DNA from: IMCC2047 sp041395865
GTDB taxonomy: Bacteria; Pseudomonadota; Gammaproteobacteria; Pseudomonadales; IMCC2047
Assembly: GCA_041395865.1 (NCBI GenBank)
Contig: JAWKZQ010000012.1
Coordinates: 1 to 64,000 of the forward strand
DNA length: 64,000 nucleotides
Direction of reading: 5' to 3'
Shown: one piece after another, positions 32,851-41,039 of the stretch
Layout of the letters: each line of letters begins with the position of its first letter
Numbering within the stretch: the stretch's first letter is position 1
Translations under genes and position numbers: made by a program
Notes under the pieces: generated by a model
What the model saw: the letters and a program-made list of their open reading frames with translations, nothing else
The model's database searches: none
What the model was told of the DNA's origin: nothing

Positions 32851-34107
32851 ATGTTGAAAAAGACCGTCATTTCCGGAACAGCCTCACTTGCATTATCGTC
32901 CTTTCTCGGTGCAGGCTCCCTACCCGCTCAGGCAGAATTTCTTCCCGCGGACGGCTTTTATGCCGACGTCCGGATTCGCCATGAAAATGTTGATCAGGAC
33001 GGCATTGCAAAAGAAGCCAATGCCAACACGATCCGCACTAAATTTGGTTACAAATCCGGGGTAGCCAGTGGCTTCCAATTCTTAATTGAAGGCGAAGATG
33101 TTGCCAGCATTGGCAGCACCAAGTTTAACGACACGCTGAATGGTAAAGGAATGTACCCCGTTGTTGCCGATCCTGTAGGCACAGAACTCAACCAGGCATG
33201 GCTGGCTTACACCGGCTTTGAGGATACACTCATCAAGGCAGGTCGCCAGGGCATCAACTTGGACAACCAGCGTTTTATTGGCACTGTAGGCTGGCGCCAG
33301 AATGACCAGACTTACGATGCATTGCTGCTGAACAACACTTCATTCGATAAACTGTCCCTGTCTTTAATTGGCATCAAGAAAGTTCATCGCATTTTTGGCG
33401 AGGACGCGCCGGGTGTACGGGATATCATTGATACGCACAGTTATGCGGCAAATGCGAGTTATAAGCTCTCGGATTCACTCACCGCAACCGGTTATGGCTA
33501 TTTTCTGGACCATGACGACATGGCGGCCTACGGCCTGTCTTCAAAAACCTACGGCGTGAGATTAACCGGGAATACCCCTCTGAACGATGCCTGGAAGCTG
33601 GTTTACGAGGCCGAAATAGCGGAACAATCCGACTACAAGGACAATCCCTCCGATTACGATGCGACCTACTACCATATTGCACCTGCCATAACAGGGAAAG
33701 GCTGGACCTTTGGCGTAGGCTTTGAGTCCCTTGAAGGCGATGGCTCAAGTGCTTTCCAAACCCCCTTCGCTACGCTGCATAAATTCAATGGCTGGGCGGA
33801 CAAATTCCTGACCACACCGGCAGACGGCCTTGAGGACTTATATGCCAAAATCGTTTATGTCGTAAACGGTCAGGGCAATCTGCTGGACAATACCAAAATT
33901 GTCGCGATGTACCATGAATTTGACGCCGAAGACAGCAGCGCTAACTACGGGGACGAGCTTGATATCGCCATCAGTCACCCGCTGAATGTAAGCAGTATCT
34001 CATGGATAAAAGAAGGCGCTGTCCTCCTGAAATATGCGGACTACAACGCGGATGATTTTGCCACTGACACTAAAAAGCTGTGGCTAGAAACATCCTTTAA
34101 GTTTTAA
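32851..34107 (+). CDS. outer-membrane porin, alginate-export-like beta-barrel
   Basis: 418 residues from ATG 32851 (AAGGAG 8 nt upstream). A signal peptide ends near LPAQA-EF. The mature part is all beta with repeated amphipathic strands, and the last residue is Phe (ETSFKF), the outer-membrane assembly signal. YADVRIRHENVDQDG and AWLAYTGFEDTLIKAGRQ resemble the alginate-export (AlgE-like) porin family. The Crp/Fnr-type promoter suggests anaerobic expression; the solute could be nitrate or nitrite, but no residue proves this. Confidence 0.8.
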   Translation: MLKKTVISGTASLALSSFLGAGSLPAQAEFLPADGFYADVRIRHENVDQDGIAKEANANTIRTKFGYKSGVASGFQFLIEGEDVASIGSTKFNDTLNGKGMYPVVADPVGTELNQAWLAYTGFEDTLIKAGRQGINLDNQRFIGTVGWRQNDQTYDALLLNNTSFDKLSLSLIGIKKVHRIFGEDAPGVRDIIDTHSYAANASYKLSDSLTATGYGYFLDHDDMAAYGLSSKTYGVRLTGNTPLNDAWKLVYEAEIAEQSDYKDNPSDYDATYYHIAPAITGKGWTFGVGFESLEGDGSSAFQTPFATLHKFNGWADKFLTTPADGLEDLYAKIVYVVNGQGNLLDNTKIVAMYHEFDAEDSSANYGDELDIAISHPLNVSSISWIKEGAVLLKYADYNADDFATDTKKLWLETSFKF

Positions 34108-34122
34108 TTGCTTTAGTTTTGG

Positions 34123-34140
34123 GCAGCACCATGCTGCTTT
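34123..34140 (+). terminator. weak terminator after porin gene
   Basis: GCAGCA-CCA-TGCTGC followed by TTTTAT, 15 bp after the porin stop. The stem is only 6 bp. Confidence 0.5.
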
Positions 34141-34351
34141 TATCCCAGGGTGTGCTTAATCTCACAAATTACAGAGGTTTTTCCCGATAAAAAGCAACGC
34201 CGGATATTGTGTTTCTCCACCCCCTGAACACAGGCTGGCGATGGTCTGCCCAGTTTTACAAACAAATCTTCTCCTCGCTTTACCGTGAGCGGCCTGCATG
34301 AATCCCGGCAGGCCGTCTCACCGGTAAAACCAGCCATAAAGGAAGCATTCC

Positions 34352-34735
34352 ATGATCGCCAACTTTGCCGACCTACTTAAAATGGCCTCCTCTCAAGAGC
34401 AGCCGCAACGACTCCTGTTATTATTTGCTCATGCCGAAAGTGCCCGAAAAAAAGCCAGCAAAAAGCAGCGCGGCACAATTACGCCGGTTATGTGCGTAGA
34501 CAAACTACCCGAGGAAATTGACTCCTTCGAAGCATTAGTCGCTGAAGCCGACAGCATTAATACCGGCTGGAATTTCATTATCATTGCCGGCCTAAGCGGC
34601 AACCAGGGAAAAGCACCAACCCCCGAAGAAGCCGACCCTTACCTGAACCAAATGGTTAACGGGTTAGCCGCAGGCGAAAGCCTGTCACGCTACATAGTCT
34701 TTGATCGGGAACAAAGCCCAATTCTGATGCAGTAA
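34352..34735 (+). CDS. small conserved hypothetical protein
   Basis: 127 residues, soluble, with AAGGA upstream of the ATG. It includes LLLLFAHAESARKK, TPVMCVDKLPEEIDSFEALVAEAD and NQMVNGLAAGESLSRYIVFDRE. I recall short proteobacterial proteins of this type sometimes labelled ribonucleotide reductase alpha subunit, a label the sequence does not support. It lies on the plus strand between the porin and the hairpin array, inside the nitrate block. A role in that block is possible but unproven. Confidence 0.75.
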   Translation: MIANFADLLKMASSQEQPQRLLLLFAHAESARKKASKKQRGTITPVMCVDKLPEEIDSFEALVAEADSINTGWNFIIIAGLSGNQGKAPTPEEADPYLNQMVNGLAAGESLSRYIVFDREQSPILMQ

Positions 34736-34866
34736 TATTTTTCGGCGCAAAGTCTAGACACCCAGCTCACCAACAATTGGCAGGCTTTCAAAGCTCAGCC
34801 AATCCCTCCCTGCAAGCAGGCAAGGTTGTCCTGCGCTTTCCTAAAACCACCCAGAACCCTATTGAG

Positions 34867-34881
34867 TTTACTGACAGTAAA
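34867..34881. promoter_or_regulatory. palindromic operator TTTACTGACAGTAAA
   Basis: A perfect 15-bp palindrome that shares TTTACT-N3-AGTAAA with the one at 34910-34924. The two are 43 bp apart centre to centre, about four helical turns, upstream of the hairpin array. This suggests two binding sites for one dimeric regulator. The regulator is not identified. Confidence 0.6.
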
Positions 34882-34909
34882 AAAATTCGGCGCAAGGTTT
34901 ACCTAAGAG

Positions 34910-34924
34910 TTTACTTATAGTAAA
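34910..34924. promoter_or_regulatory. palindromic operator TTTACTTATAGTAAA
   Basis: The second site of the pair, TTTACT-N3-AGTAAA, matching the first in all 12 arm positions. It lies about 90 bp before the first hairpin of the array. No clear sigma70 promoter could be fixed between it and the array. Confidence 0.6.
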
Positions 34925-34996
34925 TTAATTTGCACTTAAGTAATACGAGTTACCTCGAAAGTGATACTGGCCTTGCTTGACGGGGCTTAGGGAAAA

Positions 34997-35260
34997 TAAG
35001 ACAGGTAACAAGAACAATAGTAACAGTACCCTCTACAGCTGTTACTGTTTAGCACGAAGGTTGCACTCCTCAACCTTTTTGCGCCAGGAAACAACGACTG
35101 CCCTAACAGTTGTTGTTTCTGTGTAGAAGATGTCCTCCAACATCAAACTCTACACAGGTAACGGTTATGCAACATTGGCCGTTACATAAAAAAGTAGTGA
35201 CTGCCCTCACAGTCACTACTCTTGCCACTTTGAGTGCCCGCCTTGCGCGGGCACTTTTTT
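34997..35260 (+). ncRNA. candidate structured RNA: six tandem hairpins with CU-rich loops
   Basis: The 614 bp between 34735 and nhaD holds no convincing gene but has back-to-back hairpins: H1 35019-35046 (loop CCCTC), H2 35057-35077 (CACTCCT), H3 35088-35119 (13-bp stem, CCCTAA), H4 35119-35157 (CCTCCA), H5 35158-35185, H6 35193-35220 (11-bp stem, CCCTCA). H3 and H6 share GACTGCCCT and ACAGT. An intrinsic terminator at 35233-35260 gives plus-strand polarity. Five of six loops could pair with GGAGG/GAGGG ribosome sites. It resembles known C-rich-loop regulators in principle only; I recognise no named family. The 5' end is a guess. Confidence 0.6.
35233..35260 (+). terminator. intrinsic terminator of the hairpin-array RNA
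   Basis: AGTGCCCGC (35233-35241) pairs with 35247-35255 around CTTGC, followed by T6. GC-rich and strong. Confidence 0.92.
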
Positions 35261-35349
35261 GCGCGCCGGTATTCTACCGAATCACGAGCGGTTATTCACC
35301 TGATTCAATCGCATTTTGCGACCTCCTCAAGCCAGGATAATCGAGCCCC

Positions 35350-36738
35350 CTAACCATTTATCAGAAAATGCACATAAATACTGCTCAGGTAGCCAAGCGC
35401 GATCACCGGCATCCACTTAAGGTGTCCAAAAAATGTATAGTGGCCTCGCGCCTGCCCCATCAACGCAACGCCTGCCGCCGAGCCGATGGATAACAGGCTG
35501 CCACCCACGCCAGCCGTTAAGGTAACAAGCAGCCATTGGGTTTCATCCATCGCGGGATTCATCGTCAATACGGCAAACATCACCGGGATATTGTCAACGA
35601 TTGCCGACATGAGCCCCACCAGCACATTGGCGGTAGTCGCCCCCAACTCGCCATAAATAAAGCCTGACGCCAGGCCGAGATAGCCAATAAAACCAAGCCC
35701 GCCAACAGCGAGAATCACTCCATAGAAGAAGAACAGGGTGTCCCATTCGGCCTTGGCAATCTTATCGAAAATATCAAAACCTTCTTCGGCATCGCTGCCC
35801 GGAGGAATATCGGTACTATCCGCCATGTGATACCGTCTGCGTAGGTAGTAGGCATAAAACTTCAGGTAAGCCAGCCCCAGCATCATGCCAAATACCGGGG
35901 GAATATGCAGGAAGTTGTGGAAGCTGACGGCTGTCACAATGGTCGCCAAAAACAGTGCGACAATCGGCAAACCGCCGGGTTTTAACGCTTTCTCGTCGGT
36001 ATTACAGCTTTGCGGGTGGCCAGCCGGCAGGGCAAAGTGCATAAAGACAGCCGGTACCAGATAGTTCACCGCCGAAGGAACGAACAGTTTAAAGAAGGTC
36101 GCAAACTCCAGGATTCCCTTCTGCCAAACCATCAGGGTGGTAATATCGCCAAAAGGACTAAAAGCTCCGCCGGCATTGGCGGCCACAACGATGCTAATGC
36201 AGGAAAGGGTTATAAACTTCGGTTGTCCCTGGCCGACGGTCATGACCACGGCGCACATAATCAGGGCAGTGGTTAAATTATCGGCCACGGGCGAAATAAA
36301 GAATGCCAGAATGCCCGTAATCCAGAACAGGGCCCGGTAACTCAGCCCTTTGGCCACCAGCCAGTTACGCAGCTCATTGAAGACCCCGCGCTCAATCATG
36401 GCATTGATATAGGTCATCGCCACCAGCAGAAAGAAAAACAGCTCGGCGTATTCAAGGAAGTTGTGTCGAATACCTTCTTCCACCGAATGCAGCAGGCCAT
36501 TGCTGTTATAGGCGATGGCAATGAGCACCCAGATAATACCGGCTGCCAGGAGCACCGGTTTGGATTTTCTGAGGTGAATTCGTTCTTCCAGGATAACCAG
36601 GCTATAAGCCAGCACAAAAACTGCAATCGCAGCGTAACCAACCCAGCTTATCGTTAAATCTAGGCCTGCTTCCCCAGCGGAACCCCATGAATAACAGGGA
36701 GCCAGCAGAGTCAACAGAAATACAAGCAGCGCTTTCAT
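35350..36738 (-). CDS. nhaD: Na+/H+ antiporter NhaD
   Basis: 462 residues with about 12 hydrophobic helices; ion-transporter superfamily. FFISPVADNLTTALIMC and AGGAFSPFGDITTLMVW are NhaD signatures with the transport Asp/Asn residues, and the helix with MSAIVDNIPVMFAV follows the same pattern. A signal-like N-terminus precedes the first helices, as in other NhaD proteins. It lies downstream of the nar genes, separated by a mobile-type repeat and a hairpin, so it probably has its own promoter. NhaD suggests a marine or haloalkaline habitat. Confidence 0.92.
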   Translation of the reverse strand: MKALLVFLLTLLAPCYSWGSAGEAGLDLTISWVGYAAIAVFVLAYSLVILEERIHLRKSKPVLLAAGIIWVLIAIAYNSNGLLHSVEEGIRHNFLEYAELFFFLLVAMTYINAMIERGVFNELRNWLVAKGLSYRALFWITGILAFFISPVADNLTTALIMCAVVMTVGQGQPKFITLSCISIVVAANAGGAFSPFGDITTLMVWQKGILEFATFFKLFVPSAVNYLVPAVFMHFALPAGHPQSCNTDEKALKPGGLPIVALFLATIVTAVSFHNFLHIPPVFGMMLGLAYLKFYAYYLRRRYHMADSTDIPPGSDAEEGFDIFDKIAKAEWDTLFFFYGVILAVGGLGFIGYLGLASGFIYGELGATTANVLVGLMSAIVDNIPVMFAVLTMNPAMDETQWLLVTLTAGVGGSLLSIGSAAGVALMGQARGHYTFFGHLKWMPVIALGYLSSIYVHFLING

Positions 36739-36838
36739 TAAAGGGCCTCAATTGAATAATGGCGTGAAGTACTAAAAAGCAATGGTCTTTCGCCGCGGGA
36801 AAATGCCCCACTTTGGCGACGAAAGCAACCATAAAACG

Positions 36839-36861
36839 AAGCCCGGATGTATGCCGGGCTT
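36839..36861. terminator. hairpin between nar cluster and nhaD
   Basis: AAGCCCGG and CCGGGCTT pair around ATGTATG. On the minus strand it is followed by CGTTTT. It is a possible weak terminator after the repeat element. Confidence 0.5.
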
Positions 36862-36896
36862 ATCAATACACAGGTTTTTCTATCAACCCTGTTTAC

Positions 36897-37174
36897 TAGG
36901 GCCTGCTAACACTAATTGAAATATCACTGCTGAACGTTATTTTTCCTTCCACAAGGCGTTACGAACGTGGTGTAGCCAGCTACATAAGTGAGTAACAACA
37001 CCGTGGAAGGGAAAAATAGCTTCAGCCTTTTTATCAATAAAAGGGGTTAAGGCTAAAAAGCACCATACTGCGTTATTCGTCGTTCATTTGGAGTAGCCCA
37101 ATCTCTCTCCTCATGCCTTGCCTGGCGTTTTTTTAGCTTTAACAGAGTCTTTCAATTAGTGTTAACAGGCCCTA
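36897..37174. mobile_element. MITE-like element with 25-bp terminal inverted repeats
   Basis: The ends 36897-36921 (TAGGGCCTGCTAACACTAAT...) and 37150-37174 are inverted repeats matching 24 of 25 positions. The 278-bp interior has no gene and contains further inverted blocks (TATTTTTCCTTCCAC with GTGGAAGGGAAAAATA). It lies directly after the ppiC stop in the nar operon. No target-site duplication is evident. Non-autonomous transposable element is the most likely identity. Confidence 0.7.
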
Positions 37175-37178
37175 GGAA

Positions 37179-37991
37179 TTAAATATGGATATTTTCTTCG
37201 GCAAAACAAACTTGCACACCTTCTATCTCCGCCTGCTCGATCAGCCCCTGAATATAGGCCTGAATAGCCAGGTGTGATGCGCGGTTTACCAGGTATCCGC
37301 GGACTTTCTCGGCAACCATTGTGTATTCAAGCGGTTTACCTTCGATCTTGCGCGAGACATTAACGACATGAAACCCGTAACGCGATTCAACAGGCTGGGT
37401 AGCCAGCCCCTCCGGCAAAACCATCACTTGGCGCTCAAATTCAGGAACCGTTTGCCCTTTACTGATCTGCCCAAGCGAGCCGCCTGTTTCCTTGGAAGGA
37501 CAAGCTGAAAAGGTTTTCGCCATTTCAGCAAAAAGATCCGGAGCAGCCTGCAGCTTCTCAATCATTTCCCGCGCCTTGATTTTCGCCTCATCGCGCCCTT
37601 CCAGGTCATCCTTGGCGACGGCAAGCAGGATATGATCCACCTCGATCAAAGGCAGTGTCATAAACTTGTTACGGTTATTTTCAAAAAAACGGACGCAGTC
37701 CGCTTCGCTTGGATCATCATACTCAACGGCATCGGACATCAGTTTCTGGAAGATTTCCTCTTCGTTCTCCTCCGAAACACTCAAGCCCTGTTGCTCAGCC
37801 TGCTCAAGCAGCAACTGCCGAATGACCAGCGCCTGCCCGGCTTGCTGTATTGCCTGGTCCAGGTTGGTGCTGGGGTGATATTGCAGCTCCTGGGCCAGCT
37901 CCTTTTCATCAATCTGCACGCCATTGACCCGAATCACAGGTAAAGGCTGCGAAGGCGACGCATGGGAATGAGATCCACAACCAGTCATCAT
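37179..37991 (-). CDS. ppiC: parvulin-type peptidyl-prolyl cis-trans isomerase of the nar cluster
   Basis: 270 residues from the ATG at 37991 (GAGG 5 nt upstream; 37988 is an alternative). The N-terminal region MMTGCGSHSHAS is followed by a SurA/NifM-like helical domain and a parvulin domain with GGSLGQISKGQTVPEFE and YGFHVVNVSRK. It directly follows narI, as in Pseudomonas nar clusters, where such a PPIase is thought to help nitrate reductase assembly. A decayed paralogue lies at 29.7-30.5 kb. No signal peptide is evident, so it is probably cytoplasmic. Confidence 0.9.
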   Translation of the reverse strand: MMTGCGSHSHASPSQPLPVIRVNGVQIDEKELAQELQYHPSTNLDQAIQQAGQALVIRQLLLEQAEQQGLSVSEENEEEIFQKLMSDAVEYDDPSEADCVRFFENNRNKFMTLPLIEVDHILLAVAKDDLEGRDEAKIKAREMIEKLQAAPDLFAEMAKTFSACPSKETGGSLGQISKGQTVPEFERQVMVLPEGLATQPVESRYGFHVVNVSRKIEGKPLEYTMVAEKVRGYLVNRASHLAIQAYIQGLIEQAEIEGVQVCFAEENIHI

Positions 37992-38048
37992 CTTTTCCTC
38001 TGTAAGACACGGCACGGGGAAGCCTATCACCTCCCCGTGACCATAAGA

Positions 38049-38726
38049 TTAACGTTGGCGAACGACCTGATAACGACGTCCCAGATACCAGACCGGCGCA
38101 CTGATAATGTGCACCAAACGCGTAAATGGGAATACCAGCAGCAGAGTCAATCCAAAGAACACGTGCAACTTGTAAATCAGGCTAACTGGCTCGATCGAAG
38201 CAGCCGCTTTCACTCCCTGGAAGGTAACAATGGACTGCGCCCAGTTGCCCAGCATAATCATCACTGAACCGTCCAAATGGCTTACCGAAGCAAAGATCGT
38301 CAACAATCCGAGTACCAGCTGGATTAGCAGCAGGAACAAAACAACGATATCGGATGTTTTAGAACTAGCCCGCACCCGGGCATCGGTCAATCGACGCTTA
38401 ATCAGCATGAGCAGCCCAATCAGGCACAAAATCCCGAAGAAACCACCACTGACCATGGCCAATACCTGCTTGTTAGCACTGGAAATGAAGTGGTGATAAA
38501 TGGCTTCTGGCATCAACAGGCCAACAAAATGACCAACCAGGATAAAGAGCACACCGACATGGAAAAGATTGCTCGCCAAACGGAATCCCTGCTTATTCAG
38601 CCCCTGGCTGGAATCGGCCTTCCAGGTATAAGGTTCGCGATCAAAGCGAATCCAACTTCCAATCAATAGCACCAGGATCGCAACGTAGGGGTAAATCCCA
38701 AACAATAAAAAGTTGAAATTTGACAT
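38049..38726 (-). CDS. narI: respiratory nitrate reductase gamma subunit (cytochrome b)
   Basis: Quinol-oxidising membrane anchor carrying two b haems. The start at 38726 gives 225 residues, the same as E. coli NarI, with AAGGAG upstream; the longer frame lies in narJ. Five hydrophobic helices and haem-ligand histidines are visible in NLFHVGVLFILVGHFVGLL and YKLHVFFGLTLLLVFPFTRLVH (read as separate segments). Confidence 0.96.
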   Translation of the reverse strand: MSNFNFLLFGIYPYVAILVLLIGSWIRFDREPYTWKADSSQGLNKQGFRLASNLFHVGVLFILVGHFVGLLMPEAIYHHFISSANKQVLAMVSGGFFGILCLIGLLMLIKRRLTDARVRASSKTSDIVVLFLLLIQLVLGLLTIFASVSHLDGSVMIMLGNWAQSIVTFQGVKAAASIEPVSLIYKLHVFFGLTLLLVFPFTRLVHIISAPVWYLGRRYQVVRQR

Positions 38727-38736
38727 AGTATTCTCC

Positions 38737-39486
38737 TTACAATCCCGCGACTTCAGCGGCGTCTGCGTCATGCCACTTGATCGGAACACGTTGAACATTA
38801 TTGGGATCCAGTGAATTTCTGGAGTTTTGCAGGCCGGCGCCCCTTCCCGAACTCGGACATCCGCCACCTGCGACAGGGTCGTCAAAACGGATTTCCTTGT
38901 CCTCCCACTCTTTATCGATAGCTTCGACCGTATCGTCGCGCTCTTCCTTGCTTACGGTTTCGACAATTTCCTCGCGATCCACTTGATAACCGGAAATGTC
39001 GATCAAGGTTTCAAATAGCATGGAATAGCTGCAATCGCGCTCCTTGAGGCGTTCTGACAGCATCGCCAGCAGGTGGCATACATCGCCCAGCCATTCCTGG
39101 ATAAAGTCGGCTTCCTGCTCGCTCAGGAACTCCAGGTATAAGGGAATGTAGTCGGGTAACTGTTCGGAATCGACTTCAAACCCTTTGGACTTGTACACGC
39201 CCATCAAGTCGACCATGGCCTGACCTCGATCACGCGATTCGCCGTGCACATGTTCAAACAACAGCAGGGACAGTGCACGCCCCCGGTCGAACAGCAGGTC
39301 ATAGCTTTCCTGAGCGTCATATAAGTCCCGCGCCGTCAGTGTGCGGATAAATTCCACCAACTGCACTCGGTGCTTAGGGGACAGTTCGGGGGCATTGTTC
39401 ACTACAGCCACCAGCTCATCGGCGGCCTCAAACAAGGCCGCCGATGGGTAGTCGAGCAGCCGTGATATCACTTTAAGTATCAACAC
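38737..39486 (-). CDS. narJ: nitrate reductase molybdenum cofactor assembly chaperone
   Basis: Dedicated cytoplasmic chaperone (TorD/DmsD/NarJ family) that holds NarG for Moco and FS0 insertion. It is 249 residues, helical, with RLLDYPSAALFEAADEL at the start and DLYDAQESYDLLFDRGRALSLLLFEHVHGESRDRGQAM (positions about 55-92) as the family core. It is tightly packed between narH (3 bp) and narI (10 bp). Confidence 0.95.
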   Translation of the reverse strand: MLILKVISRLLDYPSAALFEAADELVAVVNNAPELSPKHRVQLVEFIRTLTARDLYDAQESYDLLFDRGRALSLLLFEHVHGESRDRGQAMVDLMGVYKSKGFEVDSEQLPDYIPLYLEFLSEQEADFIQEWLGDVCHLLAMLSERLKERDCSYSMLFETLIDISGYQVDREEIVETVSKEERDDTVEAIDKEWEDKEIRFDDPVAGGGCPSSGRGAGLQNSRNSLDPNNVQRVPIKWHDADAAEVAGL

Positions 39487-39489
39487 GGG

Positions 39490-41028
39490 TTAATCTCCTA
39501 CCTGATAGGTTTGGATGATGTCTCGACGTGATTGTTTTTTAGCGCCAAACATATTCACATCGCTGTTACCGGTACCACAGCCATTACCGAAGGTGAAACC
39601 GCAACCGCTCTTCTCACCGTAGGCTTCCGGCACACTCATTTCACGATGACCGGAAGGAATCACATAACGGTCCTCGTAATTGGCAATCGCCAGGTAACGG
39701 TACATTTCTTCCGCCTGCTTCTTGGTCAGACCGGCCTGCTCCAGCACTGCCAGGTCTTCCTTGCCTTCCACGTTCTGTGCACGTTTGTAGGCTCGCATTG
39801 CCAGCAGGCGCTCCAGGGCGCGAATCACCGGCTCTTCATCACCGGCAGTCAGCAGGTTAGCCAGGTATTTCACCGGAATCCGCAGAGAGCGTACGTCTGG
39901 GATAACACCCGCCATTCCCAGCGTGCCGGCTTCCACCGCACTCTGAATCGGGCTCATGGAAGGTACGTACCAAACCATAGGCAGGGTACGGTATTCCGGG
40001 TGCAGCGGCAGTGCCAGTTTCCAGTCCATTGCCAGCTTCCAGACCGGTGACTCCTGAGCCGCTTTAATGACAGAATCGGCAACACCATCTTTACGCGCCT
40101 GGGCAATCACCGCCGGGTCGTTTGGATCCAGGAAAACTTCCAGCTGGCGCTCGTAAAGATCCGTTTCGTTGGGCGTAGAAGCCACATCCTTGATGCGGTC
40201 CGCATCGTAGAGCAGCACACCCAGGTAACGAATACGGCCCACACAGGTTTCGGAACAGACAGTCGGCATTCCCGCTTCGATCCGTGGGTAACAGAAAATA
40301 CATTTTTCTGACTTGCCGGACTTCCAGTTGAAATAGATTTTCTTATACGGACAACCGCTGATGCACATCCGCCAGCCGCGGCACTTCTCCTGGTCAATCA
40401 GCACAATACCGTCCTCTTCGCGCTTGTAGATCGCGCCGGAAGGACAGGAGGCGACGCAGGCCGGGTTCAGGCAGTGCTCACACAGGCGTGGCAGGTACAT
40501 CATGAAGGTGTTTTCGAACTCGCCGTACATCTCCTTCTGCATGTTGTCGAAGTTTTTATCCTTGCTGCGCTTCGAAAACTCGGTACCCAGGATTTCTTCC
40601 CAGTTGGGGCCCCATTCGATTTTCTCCATGCGCTTGCCGGAAATCACTGAACGTGGACGCGCAGTCGGCTGGTGATCCGAGATCGGCGCGGTATGCAGGT
40701 GCTGGTAATCGAAGTCGAACGGCTCGTAGTAATCATCGATCTGCGGAAGGTCCGGGTTGGCGAAAATATTCGCCAACACACGGAATTTACCGCCGATACG
40801 TGGCTGGATATCGCCGTTTGGCCGCCGCACCCATCCACCATTCCATTTATCCTGGTTTTCCCACTCTTTGGGGTAGCCAATGCCTGGCTTGGTTTCAACG
40901 TTATTGAACCAGGCGTATTCCATCCCTTCGCGTGAAGTCCACACGTTTTTACAGGTAATTGAGCAGGTGTGGCACCCGATACACTTATCAAGGTTTAGCA
41001 CCATGCCGATTTGAGAACGTATTTTCAC
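39490..41028 (-). CDS. narH: respiratory nitrate reductase beta subunit
   Basis: Electron-transfer subunit with three [4Fe-4S] and one [3Fe-4S] clusters on the cytoplasmic side. It is 512 residues. Cysteine groups: CIGCHTCSITCKNVW, CEHCLNPACVASCPSGA, and CRGWRMCISGCPYKK, where the Trp replaces a Cys at the 3Fe cluster, followed by CIFCYPR...CSETC. All are intact. It starts 11 bp after narG. Confidence 0.97.
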   Translation of the reverse strand: MKIRSQIGMVLNLDKCIGCHTCSITCKNVWTSREGMEYAWFNNVETKPGIGYPKEWENQDKWNGGWVRRPNGDIQPRIGGKFRVLANIFANPDLPQIDDYYEPFDFDYQHLHTAPISDHQPTARPRSVISGKRMEKIEWGPNWEEILGTEFSKRSKDKNFDNMQKEMYGEFENTFMMYLPRLCEHCLNPACVASCPSGAIYKREEDGIVLIDQEKCRGWRMCISGCPYKKIYFNWKSGKSEKCIFCYPRIEAGMPTVCSETCVGRIRYLGVLLYDADRIKDVASTPNETDLYERQLEVFLDPNDPAVIAQARKDGVADSVIKAAQESPVWKLAMDWKLALPLHPEYRTLPMVWYVPSMSPIQSAVEAGTLGMAGVIPDVRSLRIPVKYLANLLTAGDEEPVIRALERLLAMRAYKRAQNVEGKEDLAVLEQAGLTKKQAEEMYRYLAIANYEDRYVIPSGHREMSVPEAYGEKSGCGFTFGNGCGTGNSDVNMFGAKKQSRRDIIQTYQVGD

Positions 41029-41039
41029 GGTTCTACTCC

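Noticed and set aside
34910..34924. NarL/NarP heptamer pair in the second palindrome
   Set aside because: TACTTAT fits the heptamer but the partner and the 7-2-7 spacing do not; the 15-bp palindrome explains the site better.
35110..35340. Plus-strand reading frame across the hairpin array (including a short MQHWPLHKK peptide)
   Set aside because: Its sequence is produced by the stems and the terminator; no family resemblance, and it runs past a strong intrinsic terminator.
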